Below are positions 7,610-15,482 of a stretch of 21,393 nt of DNA, in pieces. The translations under genes and the position numbers were made by a program. This DNA is from CBDUBS01 sp965365445 (lineage in GTDB: Bacteria; Bacteroidota; Rhodothermia; Rhodothermales; DASSAV01), in NCBI GenBank assembly GCA_965365445.1, contig CBDUBS010000052.1, forward strand, positions 1-21,393, given 5' to 3'. The notes below the pieces were generated by a model. The model saw nothing but the letters and a program-made list of their open reading frames with translations. It was not told the origin of the DNA and did no database searches. The first letter of the stretch is position 1. Each line of letters starts with the position of its first letter.

Positions 7610-9121
7610 TCAGGGAGTGGTATCCCACCATACCGGAACCCGGAAGGCCGCAAAGCCCCTGGGGACGCCGGTAGCGTCCACGTTGGCCGCATTGCGCGTC
7701 AACTCGGAGGTAGGGTACGGCCAGCGTAGCGGGATCAGGTCGGCGTAGGGCTGGTTGGTCACCCGGCTGAGTTCCGGATATCCGTTCCGGCGCCAGTCGT
7801 TGTAGTTTTCCAGGCTCAGGAAGTTGGCAACCCACTTTTCCAGCATGATTTCGCGAAGGGCGTTAACGCCGGGGTCGGTCAGCTTCGGCCGCCCGGCAAG
7901 GTAGGCGGCCCTGTCGGATGCCGGCACGCCGAGCTTGTTCATGGATGCCGTTACCGCCGCTTCGAACACCGGCTGTGCGGCGGCAGGGCCCTCGACCAGC
8001 AGGATCGCCTCCGCTTCGATGAAACGAGCCTCGGCGTGGCTGATCCAGGTGAGCGGTGCATCCGGCGCGGAGTAATACGAGCCGATGCTGGATATTTCCG
8101 TGGAAGCCACACCCGTTTCGCCGTTGCGATGCCCGAAATAGGTCGAATCGGAGAGGCGGAAATGTACGGCCGGATCGAACGGAACCGGAGTAAATCCGGC
8201 AACGACGCCGCTGTTGTCTACCGCGCCGGCCTGCCGCGCCTGTATCGGAAGCCGTGGATCGCGACGCGATTTGAGCAGGTCGATGTAGGTTTTGCTCAGT
8301 TGGTCGCGGGTATCCCATTTCCCGTCGATAGCAAACTGGTACCAGGGGTTCTGCGCCCCGGTTTTGTTGTAGTAAGCGAAGTCCGCATCGTCGGAGTTGC
8401 TGGTGAAGCCGTACCGGAGCGCATCGAGGGCCTTCCGGGCCTGAGCTTGTGCATCGTACCCGGGCGCCCGGGTCAAATGGATGAGAAAACGGGCTTTTAC
8501 CGTATGGGCCAGCTTTTTCCATCGGACCAGGTCGCCGCCGTAAAGCAGGTCGTCGCCGGAAGGTTGGCGCAGGCCGGGTTTATCCAGGTCGGCGATGCCC
8601 TGATCCAGCAAAGCGATCACCGCCTTGTACACTTCTTCCTGCGTATCGAACGCCGGACGGAAGTTGGCCGGGTCGAACGCCTCGGACCAGGGGACGTCCC
8701 CGTACAGGTCGGTCAGTACCCCCAGGTTCCATGCCAGGATGATCCGGGCGATGCCTGCATAGGCATGGTTCCCGTGGGCTTCCGCCTTCAGGGCCAGATC
8801 GTTGGCGTTGTTCATCACGTCCGTCCAGGAATAGTATTCCCAGAGGTTGTTCGCATCGGCTTCGTCGAAGTTATAGTTATCCTCGGTTGGCGGCACGCCG
8901 TTGAAAGCCAGCTGCTGGACCCACAGGTTCGGAATGCGTGCCGGCTGATTTCCAACGACCTGGTAGCTGAAATACCCGAGCACCGACGTGAGGGCCAGGT
9001 TTTCAGGAACCCGACCGGGGCTGTTCGGATCCACACGAAGATCTGCCATGTCCTCGCAGGCGGCGCTGGAAAGGAAAATTCCGGCAAGAAGTAGACGGGT
9101 AATGGATGTATGGATTTTCAT
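7610..9121 (-). CDS. SusD/RagB-family nutrient-binding outer-membrane lipoprotein (SusD-like family 2)
   Basis: A 503-residue surface lipoprotein that should cap the SusC channel and bind its ligand. The start at 9121 gives a good lipoprotein signal, MKIHTSITRLLLAG then SSAAC, with Cys22 lipidated; a longer frame exists upstream but would bury this signal. DLRVDPNSPGRVPENLALTS directly after the Cys, and later LAHTVKARFLIHL and TWISHAEARFIEAEA, are typical of the SusD-like branch often annotated as SusD/RagB nutrient-binding lipoprotein. The repeating helical pairs from about residue 60 to 260 fit the TPR-like scaffold. It begins 35 bases after the susC stop on the same strand, so the two form one operon. 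The ligand cannot be read from sequence; this branch is not restricted to glycans. Confidence 0.93.
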   Translation of the reverse strand: MKIHTSITRLLLAGIFLSSAACEDMADLRVDPNSPGRVPENLALTSVLGYFSYQVVGNQPARIPNLWVQQLAFNGVPPTEDNYNFDEADANNLWEYYSWTDVMNNANDLALKAEAHGNHAYAGIARIILAWNLGVLTDLYGDVPWSEAFDPANFRPAFDTQEEVYKAVIALLDQGIADLDKPGLRQPSGDDLLYGGDLVRWKKLAHTVKARFLIHLTRAPGYDAQAQARKALDALRYGFTSNSDDADFAYYNKTGAQNPWYQFAIDGKWDTRDQLSKTYIDLLKSRRDPRLPIQARQAGAVDNSGVVAGFTPVPFDPAVHFRLSDSTYFGHRNGETGVASTEISSIGSYYSAPDAPLTWISHAEARFIEAEAILLVEGPAAAQPVFEAAVTASMNKLGVPASDRAAYLAGRPKLTDPGVNALREIMLEKWVANFLSLENYNDWRRNGYPELSRVTNQPYADLIPLRWPYPTSELTRNAANVDATGVPRGFAAFRVPVWWDTTP

Positions 9122-9156
9122 GGTCGATTCGATCAATAGAGGGAAGATGGGCCGGA

Positions 9157-12100
9157 TCAGAGGGTAACACGGACGCCGAGAGACCAGCTCCGGGTATTGG
9201 GCGTTACCATATGGTAGTACCCCTGACCGTTTCCGCTGCCGATGAGGCTGCCTTCGGGATCGCCGTAACTGAAGTCCGACCTGATCCAGAGGTTGCGGCC
9301 GGTGGCGGTAAGCGAGGCCGATTGCAGCCGGGCCCACTGAGACCACTTCCTGGGTATGGTGTAGGCCAGGCTGACTTCGCGAAGCTTGACAAAGCTTCCA
9401 TCTTCTACATAATTCTCATCGGTGTTCGAGTAAAAATTGCGGTAGTACGACTCGTCTCGAAGGACCCGCGTGGTGTTGGGCCGGCCGGTCGTCTGGTTTA
9501 CACCATCCCAGAGGTAATACGTACCCCGGTTGGCGGTTTCGATATGGGTGCCGTAGAAGATGGTATACGTCGCATCGAGATTCATGATGTCCCCCCCCTG
9601 CCGCACATCGACGAGGGCGGAGAGGGATACGTTTTTGTAGGTGAGGCTGGAGCGGAAGTTGCCAACCCAGTCCGGCATGACATTCCCTATGACACCCAGT
9701 TCGTCGTCGGGGAGAGGGTAGCCGTCCTCATCGATGAGCAGTCGGCCTTCCTCGTTCCGGAGGAAACGTGAGCCGAAAATGGCGCCGTATCCGTCTTTGC
9801 CGGCGGTGATCTGGATCTGCGGCGACTCGAACCCGGAGAGATAAATGCTTTCCACCCCCTCGGCCAGTTCCACTACTTCTGTGGTGTTATTGGACAGGTT
9901 GGCCTGAATGTCCCAGATGACGTTTCGGGTATCGATGGGGGTTAGGCCCAGTGTAAGCTCGTAGCCGTAATTGCGTATTTCACCGGCGTTCAGCAAGCGC
10001 CGTACGTATCCCGTAGCCGCCGATACCGGCACGTCGAATATCTGGTTTCGGGTAGAGCGGTCGTAGTAGGCGGCATCGAGACGGGCCCGTTGCCCGAAGA
10101 ACCGCAGGTCGAGCCCGAACTCTACCTCGGTGCTGATTTCCGGTTTGAGGTCGGGGTTGCCGAGGATGTTGCTCTGTTTGAAACCGTTGTAACCGTTGAA
10201 CGGATACGTTATTTCTCCCCGGGTTCCGTCGCCGGGGGCTGCCTGAACGAAAGAAGTAGCCAGTGAATACACAGGCGCATCGCTTCCGATTTGCGCGACG
10301 GAAGCCCGGGCCTTGCCGAAACTGAGGGGGGTGCGGTCGAACGCGCCGGCAAAAAGCTCGGTAAATACGAAACCGAGCGAAGCCGAGGGATAAAAGTAGG
10401 AGTTTTCTCCGGCGGGCAGCGTCGAACTCCAGTCGTTACGGCCGGTGAGCGTCAGGTAGGCGTACCGGTCGTAATCGAGGGTCACCTGGGAATACACGCT
10501 GCTGAGCAATCGTTCCTCCCGGTTCTCGTAGCCGTTGACGGTGCTGGCATTGGATACGTTGAAGAAATCAGGCACACCCAACTCCTGACCGCGTACATAG
10601 CTCCACTGGTAGTACCGGCGATTGAGGTTGTGCCCCACGAGTGCCTGTATATTGAGCCGGGACGATACATCTCTATCGGCCTGTAGCGTCAGGTCGGAGT
10701 TGATTTCGGTTCGTGTGATTTTCTGGTCGTACATCTCACCGGCCGGGTTGCCGCGCGTGCCGATGTTGGTGCGGTTTTTCCGGGTATCTCCGTAGGTGTC
10801 GATCCCGAGGCGTTCGGAAAGGGTGAGCCATGGGAGCATTTTGAAGGCCGCCAGCGTGCTACCGATCAGCCGGTCCACATCGCTGGAGTAGTTGTTGTTC
10901 TGAGCGATCCAGAACGGATTGTTGTACCGCGTGTGGAACATCCGTTGGGATTCATCCGGATACGTCATCTCGGTAATGTCGAACGAGATGGGCGTGAAGT
11001 TGAGGCCATAGAGGTAAGCCTGAGAGCCGTTGCCTTCAGGAAGCCACACGTTATAGGTTTTGATGTAATTGGCGGCCGACTCAACGTCGAGGCGGCTGCT
11101 GAGGCGACCGCCGAATTTGGCCAGGATGCTCGTGCGGTCGAGTTGGGTTCCGGGTACCGTGCCCTCCTGGTTGAGATTCGACACCGTAAGGAGATAGTTC
11201 AGGTCCGACGTACCGCCGGAAATACTGAGGCTGTTGTCGAGTACGGCAGCGGTACGGTAAAAGTCGGCCCGCGGATCGAACACCGGGACCCCGTTCCAGT
11301 TCAGGTCCGAAAGCACCCGGGCGTCCACAGAGTCCCTGTGGGGCCCCCAACTGCCCGTGGTTACCGGATTGGTGATGGGCGTGCCGTTCACGTTTACGGC
11401 GCCGGGCTGGATGTACCCTCCCCGGTTCAGTGGGTGGCCGTTCAGGAAATACCCGTTGATGCCCTGGAGGTAATCGGTCTGGTAGCCTTCGATGACGGCA
11501 TCGTCCCAGCGTACTTTGCTGGAGAAGGTTATGCTCGGCCCACGCGAAGCCAGGTTGGCCCGCCGGGTGGTAATGACGACGGCGCCATTGGCGGCCCGGG
11601 ATCCGTAGAGCGCTGTGGCAGAGGCCCCTTTGAGCACCGTGACGTCTTCGATGATGTTCGGGTCGATATCGATGCCGCGGTTGGAGGTGGCGCCGGTAAA
11701 CAGGGTGCTTCCGAAGCCGAGAAACTCCTCGGCCTGCTCGTCCTCGGCGTTGCTGATCGGCACGCCGTCGATGACGAACAGCGGCTGGTTGTCGCCCAAC
11801 ATGGACGACACGCCCCGGATGGTCATCCGGGAGGATTTGCCGGGCTGGCCGCTGGAACTGTTGATCTGCACACCGGCCACCTTTCCGGCCAGCGCGTTAA
11901 CGAGGTTGGATTCGTCGGCGCGTTGAAGGAGATCGGGCTCCACCTCCTGGACTGAATACCCGATGCTACGCTGCTCCCGGGCAATGCCCAGGGCGGTAAC
12001 GACGACCTCGTCGAGATTTACCCGCGCTTCGGATAACTCGATCTCTACACGGGCAGGCTGATCCGCAACGATGGTGATCGGCCTCGAAAAGCGGTCGTAT

Positions 12101-12336
12101 CCGACAAATGTGGCGACGAGCGTATAGGAGCCGGGAGGGGCGAGAAACTCAAACTCGCCGTTGAGATCGGAAGCCGTGCCGATCGTCGTTCCCTGGAGAG
12201 CGATATTAACACCGGGGACAGTAGCGCCTGCCTCGTCGACGACGCGCCCGGTGACGATACCGCTCTGGGCTAGCGCTTGCGTCGGGAAGATCAGCCCGAA
12301 GCAGAACAGGGTGGGGAGTAAAAACCTGGTCATCAT
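9157..12336 (-). CDS. SusC/RagA-family TonB-linked outer-membrane protein
   Basis: A 1059-residue TonB-dependent transporter. The start at 12336 (a second Met follows at once) gives the signal peptide MMTRFLLPTLFCFGLIFPTQ with probable cleavage after ALAQ at residue 24. Residues 25-108 form a carboxypeptidase-regulatory-like Ig domain (GRVVDEAGATVPGVNI, DLNGEFEFLAPPGSYTL). The SusC-specific DEVVVTALG segment is at 109-117, followed by a plug domain (NALAGKVAGVQINSSSGQPG, IRGVSS, PLFVIDGVPI). The remainder is the 22-stranded barrel with WSSTLPAGENSYFYPSASLGFVF and a typical C-terminal aromatic-rich strand ending SLGVRVTL. It should import a ligand delivered by SusD, driven by TonB/ExbBD. No hydrolase, sigma/anti-sigma pair or hybrid sensor is nearby, so the substrate is unknown. 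Longer in-frame starts up to 12540 exist but would displace the signal peptide. Confidence 0.95.
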   Translation of the reverse strand: MMTRFLLPTLFCFGLIFPTQALAQSGIVTGRVVDEAGATVPGVNIALQGTTIGTASDLNGEFEFLAPPGSYTLVATFVGYDRFSRPITIVADQPARVEIELSEARVNLDEVVVTALGIAREQRSIGYSVQEVEPDLLQRADESNLVNALAGKVAGVQINSSSGQPGKSSRMTIRGVSSMLGDNQPLFVIDGVPISNAEDEQAEEFLGFGSTLFTGATSNRGIDIDPNIIEDVTVLKGASATALYGSRAANGAVVITTRRANLASRGPSITFSSKVRWDDAVIEGYQTDYLQGINGYFLNGHPLNRGGYIQPGAVNVNGTPITNPVTTGSWGPHRDSVDARVLSDLNWNGVPVFDPRADFYRTAAVLDNSLSISGGTSDLNYLLTVSNLNQEGTVPGTQLDRTSILAKFGGRLSSRLDVESAANYIKTYNVWLPEGNGSQAYLYGLNFTPISFDITEMTYPDESQRMFHTRYNNPFWIAQNNNYSSDVDRLIGSTLAAFKMLPWLTLSERLGIDTYGDTRKNRTNIGTRGNPAGEMYDQKITRTEINSDLTLQADRDVSSRLNIQALVGHNLNRRYYQWSYVRGQELGVPDFFNVSNASTVNGYENREERLLSSVYSQVTLDYDRYAYLTLTGRNDWSSTLPAGENSYFYPSASLGFVFTELFAGAFDRTPLSFGKARASVAQIGSDAPVYSLATSFVQAAPGDGTRGEITYPFNGYNGFKQSNILGNPDLKPEISTEVEFGLDLRFFGQRARLDAAYYDRSTRNQIFDVPVSAATGYVRRLLNAGEIRNYGYELTLGLTPIDTRNVIWDIQANLSNNTTEVVELAEGVESIYLSGFESPQIQITAGKDGYGAIFGSRFLRNEEGRLLIDEDGYPLPDDELGVIGNVMPDWVGNFRSSLTYKNVSLSALVDVRQGGDIMNLDATYTIFYGTHIETANRGTYYLWDGVNQTTGRPNTTRVLRDESYYRNFYSNTDENYVEDGSFVKLREVSLAYTIPRKWSQWARLQSASLTATGRNLWIRSDFSYGDPEGSLIGSGNGQGYYHMVTPNTRSWSLGVRVTL

Positions 12337-12759
12337 AATCGTGTGCTTCTGAAACGAGAGGAAGTAAGTCCAGGCAGCGCGCCAGGATGATGTGCTTTCA
12401 CTAACCCGGTTGCGCCAACAGGAGTATGCCGCTGATCCAATGGTGGATACATCGGCAGGTTGAATGGTAAAGGAGGGGCAAACCGGGAAAAAGCGGATTG
12501 TAATTAACTCATTGTCCGGTGTTGCCGGATGCCGGAGCATGTTGCAAACCGCCGGGAAACGGGCAACCTGACTTCGACATCAGGCCGGAAAAGCCTCAAA
12601 GGATAAGTTGATCGTTCGGTTTGTCCTTCCAGAATTCGCTCCGGCGCCTCGAATGCCGAGGAGTGGATTTAATACCTGCTTTTTACGCTTGACCCATGCA
12701 TCCCTTTTACATATACAAAACATATAACTATATTCCGGGCATTCCTTCAGCATCCCGGA
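12337..12759. other. Intergenic region between divergent susC and radical SAM genes
   Basis: These 423 bases hold the control regions of two divergent genes. The right end (about 12660-12735) is clearly more AT-rich and holds a sigma70-like promoter for the radical SAM gene. On the minus strand TATCCTTTG (around 12597-12605) resembles the Bacteroidota -7 box TAnnTTTG but with one extra base and no upstream TTTG, so I do not call a susC promoter. I see no RNA gene or open reading frame. Confidence 0.5.
12689..12717 (+). promoter_or_regulatory. Putative sigma70-like promoter of the radical SAM gene
   Basis: TTGACC at 12689-12694 and TATACA at 12712-12717 are separated by 17 bases, the ideal spacing. 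They match 5 of 6 and 4 of 6 consensus bases and lie in a locally AT-rich stretch about 42 bases before the start codon. Primary sigma factors of Bacteroidota often prefer a different consensus, which limits confidence. Confidence 0.5.
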
Positions 12760-12765
12760 ATGCCC
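12733..12765 (+). promoter_or_regulatory. Alternative hairpins overlapping the radical SAM start codon
   Basis: Two mutually exclusive stems can form in the leader. GGGCATTCC (12737-12745) pairs with GGAATGCCC (12757-12765), 9 bp with an 11-base loop, and traps the ATG at 12760-12762. TTCCGGG (12733-12739) pairs with CCCGGAA (12754-12760), 7 bp. A second in-frame ATG at 12766 lies just outside the first stem. A role in translation control is inference. Confidence 0.4.
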
Positions 12766-13827
12766 ATGCTCCCTTCATCCAGACCCCCACCCCCTCGCGG
12801 CCGGGGCGCCGCGTATAACCCGCCGACCCGTTTCGATCCCCTTTATGTAGAGGAAGACCCGGAGCTTCCGAGCGAAACGACGCGCCGCATACCGACCCGG
12901 TTTTTCCGGGACCACTCCCGGAGCGTTCTGGCGCGCAACGACAGCCCGGACATTCCGTTCACGTTCAGCCTGAACCCGTACCGGGGCTGCGAGCACGGTT
13001 GCATTTACTGCTACGCCCGGCCGTCGCATGAATACCTGGGGTTCTCGGCGGGAATCGATTTCGAGACGAACATACTCGTCAAGATGGACGCACCGGCCCT
13101 GCTGGAACGGACATTCGAGCGGCGCTCGTGGACGCCTCAGGTGGTTTCCCTGTCGGGCAACACCGACCCCTACCAGCCCGTAGAGCGGAAGCTGGGCCTC
13201 ACGCGGCAGTGCCTGGAAGTTTTCCTTCAATACCGGAATCCGGTTTCCGTAATAACAAAAAACCACCTCGTGACGCGGGACCTGGATGTGCTGTACGAAC
13301 TGGCCAGGCGCAACCTCGTCCGGGTGACCATTTCGGTCACCAGCTTGCGGGCGGAAATCATCCAGGTGATGGAACCGAGATCGGCCCGGCCCGAGCTCCG
13401 GTTGAAAACCATCGAGGAACTGGCCGCGAGAGGCGTTCCGGTGGGGGTGAGTATAGCGCCGATCATTCCGGGCCTGACCGACGAGGAGATGCCCGCCATC
13501 CTGAAAGAAGCGGTGCGATGCGGTGCGACTTCGGCGTTTTACCAGGTGGTGCGCCTGCCCGGCGCGGTCAGAGAGTTGTTCATCGAGTGGCTGGGCAGAG
13601 AGTTTCCCGGGAAAGCGGCAAAGGTGGCCAACCGCATGAAGACCCTTCACGGCCCCGAGATGCGGGATGGGCGTTTCGGAAAGCGCATGAAAGGGGAAGG
13701 GGAATGGGCCAACGTGCTGGATGCCCTGTTCCGGACGACGTGCCGCCGCGTGGGTCTGAAAAACACTCCGGCGCTTTCGACGACGGCATTCCGGCGGCTG
13801 CGGGCAGGACAGGCGGAGTTGTTCTGA
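12760..13827 (+). CDS. PA0069-family radical SAM protein
   Basis: A 355-residue cytosolic radical SAM protein. The cluster motif is Cys77-x3-Cys81-x2-Cys84 in NPYRGCEHGCIYCYARPSHE, which coordinates a [4Fe-4S] cluster and binds S-adenosylmethionine. LSGNTDPYQPVERKLGLTR, SVITKNHLVTRDLD, VTISVTSL and APIIPGLTDEEMP follow, matching the family annotated as PA0069-family radical SAM proteins and related to the spore-photoproduct-lyase/Rv2578c group. The C-terminal part, with KTLHGPEMRDGRFGKRMKGEG, is typical of the family. The reaction is not known to me. The N-terminus (to about residue 30) is Pro/Arg-rich and poorly structured; ATG at 12766 is an alternative start. It stands alone with its own promoter-like sequence and converges on the GNAT gene, so neighbours give no clue to function. 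Confidence 0.92.
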   Translation: MPMLPSSRPPPPRGRGAAYNPPTRFDPLYVEEDPELPSETTRRIPTRFFRDHSRSVLARNDSPDIPFTFSLNPYRGCEHGCIYCYARPSHEYLGFSAGIDFETNILVKMDAPALLERTFERRSWTPQVVSLSGNTDPYQPVERKLGLTRQCLEVFLQYRNPVSVITKNHLVTRDLDVLYELARRNLVRVTISVTSLRAEIIQVMEPRSARPELRLKTIEELAARGVPVGVSIAPIIPGLTDEEMPAILKEAVRCGATSAFYQVVRLPGAVRELFIEWLGREFPGKAAKVANRMKTLHGPEMRDGRFGKRMKGEGEWANVLDALFRTTCRRVGLKNTPALSTTAFRRLRAGQAELF

Positions 13828-13839
13828 AACGAAGCCTCT

Positions 13840-13857
13840 GCCGGATGATGCTCCGGC
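13840..13857. terminator. Short hairpin between convergent genes
   Basis: GCCGGA at 13840-13845 pairs with TCCGGC at 13852-13857 around a six-base loop, in the 31-base gap between the radical SAM stop and the GNAT stop. No T run follows on either strand. Position, more than strength, suggests a terminator role. Confidence 0.35.
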
Positions 13858-13858
13858 G

Positions 13859-15478
13859 TTAGCCCTTCGGATCCGGCAGCACCTCGAAGCGCCCGGCGGC
13901 GCCCGGTTCCACCTTCCACACCCCCCGGCGCCGCCGAAAGTAAGCGATTTCCCTGAACGCCGTTCCGGAAGATGCATCCTCGCGGCGCCCCGAAGCCTCG
14001 GCCGGCACGAGCGTCGGCACGTCATCGAAGCGGCGGGCCAGGGCCAGAGCGAGCTGTCGGAATACAGACCCGTCCGACGGGGCGGGCCAGGCCACGATCC
14101 AGTTGTGCTCGCTTTCCGCACGCACACGCACACCGGGCAGGGGCGCTTCTGAGCCACGAATCAACCAGGCCATAGCTGATTCGCCGGTCTCGGTCCGGGC
14201 AGTAAAAAGGCGGTACCCCGCTTTGAACCGCTCGTAGTGGGCGCGCCGTACAGGGTCCGGCCCGGGACGCCGACGGACGTATTCCACCAGCCCCCTGAAA
14301 TCCAGTTCGGTCGGTTCCAGGACGGGATCGGGCGGCGCCTGCCGGGGTACTTCGAGGATGCGGAACGCCGCCGGACGAAGGCCCCGGAGCCAGGCGCGAA
14401 GGCTGCCGGACTTCAGGCCCCGTGCGGAAAGCGTGCGGGTGAGGGGATGATCCCGGACCGTTTTCAGCACCGGCAGAAGCAGACGTCGGGAGCGGGTAGC
14501 CGTGACGACGTACGTGCGGTAGAGGTCTACCTGATTGGTGTAGCGGCTTTTATACGGCTCCTCCCCATATCCGAAATCGAAGCAGGTTAGCTCCCGGTCG
14601 CGCGCAAACTCGAACAGCGCCCGCGTCATGACCTTGCCGGGCGAAAGGTCCAGGCAGGCAATGTTCATCACCGGGATCTGGGTGAGGAACGTGCGGTTCC
14701 ACATAAACCCGAGGTGAGTAGCAAGCACATCGCTTCCGAGCCGTATTTCGGTCAGCACCGGAGCGTTACGGACAAGAGCGCCGGGCTGAAAGCCGAGGCA
14801 GACGCGGCGGTACAGGGCTGATTTGCCGGGGTCGGAAAAAATGCTTGGGGTGTTCTCGAACGCCCGGCGCTCGATGTGATGGGCCGCCAGGCGGTCGAAC
14901 GCTTCTTCCGGAATGTCCCCTACGAAGTGATGTACGGTAACGCGAGCATCCTTGAAAGCCCAATCGGTATCGCGTTTCAGTTTCTTTTTTTGCAGAACGC
15001 CCGCGTAAGCGCCCTCGGGGTCCCGGTAAACCGGATTGGGGGTGTCGCCCCAGGGAAGGAGAAGCCCGTCGTGCCGTTCAAGAACACGGTAGTCATCGGG
15101 GCGAACGTTGGGAAGGACGGCGTTCATACCGCGACGCCGAAGCTCGGCAACGAGATCGTTCCAGAAGCGGGGCCGCAGAGGTTCGTGCACGATGAAGGCC
15201 GTGAATTCGCTCAGGCCGTACCCGAGCGGCGCGAGGTAGCGGGCGGTGACGCCGCCGATTTTCAACGGTTGCGAGACGAAGGGGGCCGCTCCGATGAGGG
15301 TTTCCCCCTCGTAATAAGCCAGCGTAAACGGGCGGGCCCGGCCGCTTACCCGGCATTGCAGCCAGTAGTACGGATCGTTGAAGAACGTCTGCCGATGGGG
15401 CGGCATCTGCTGGTATACGGCCGCGAGGGCGCCGGCCAGCGCTTCGTCGTACTCAGGAAGGAGCCGAAATGACGCCAT
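13859..15478 (-). CDS. GNAT-fold acyltransferase (FemAB/CelD-like, Acetyltransf_6 type)
   Basis: A 539-residue predicted cytosolic protein. Residues about 60-330 look like a double-GNAT fold: FTLAYYEGETLIGAAPFV and YLAPLGYGLSEF near the start, KKKLKRDTDWAFKD in the middle, and then LATHLGFMWNRTFLTQIPV and ELTCFDFGYGEEPYKSRY. The last is the signature seen in CelD/BcsL-like acyltransferases associated with polysaccharide synthesis. No signal peptide or membrane segment is visible. The C-terminal 170 residues are Arg/Pro-rich, diverge from the core family and are of unknown role. The start lies only 4 bases after the polysaccharide deacetylase stop, so translation is probably coupled. A role in acylating a sugar intermediate or exported glycan is inferred from family and neighbour; substrate and donor are unknown. 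Confidence 0.78.
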   Translation of the reverse strand: MASFRLLPEYDEALAGALAAVYQQMPPHRQTFFNDPYYWLQCRVSGRARPFTLAYYEGETLIGAAPFVSQPLKIGGVTARYLAPLGYGLSEFTAFIVHEPLRPRFWNDLVAELRRRGMNAVLPNVRPDDYRVLERHDGLLLPWGDTPNPVYRDPEGAYAGVLQKKKLKRDTDWAFKDARVTVHHFVGDIPEEAFDRLAAHHIERRAFENTPSIFSDPGKSALYRRVCLGFQPGALVRNAPVLTEIRLGSDVLATHLGFMWNRTFLTQIPVMNIACLDLSPGKVMTRALFEFARDRELTCFDFGYGEEPYKSRYTNQVDLYRTYVVTATRSRRLLLPVLKTVRDHPLTRTLSARGLKSGSLRAWLRGLRPAAFRILEVPRQAPPDPVLEPTELDFRGLVEYVRRRPGPDPVRRAHYERFKAGYRLFTARTETGESAMAWLIRGSEAPLPGVRVRAESEHNWIVAWPAPSDGSVFRQLALALARRFDDVPTLVPAEASGRREDASSGTAFREIAYFRRRRGVWKVEPGAAGRFEVLPDPKG

Positions 15479-15482
15479 GCGT

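Noticed and set aside
12597..12605. TATCCTTTG on the minus strand as a susC promoter -7 box
   Set aside because: There is one base too many between TA and TTTG, and no upstream TTTG at proper distance.
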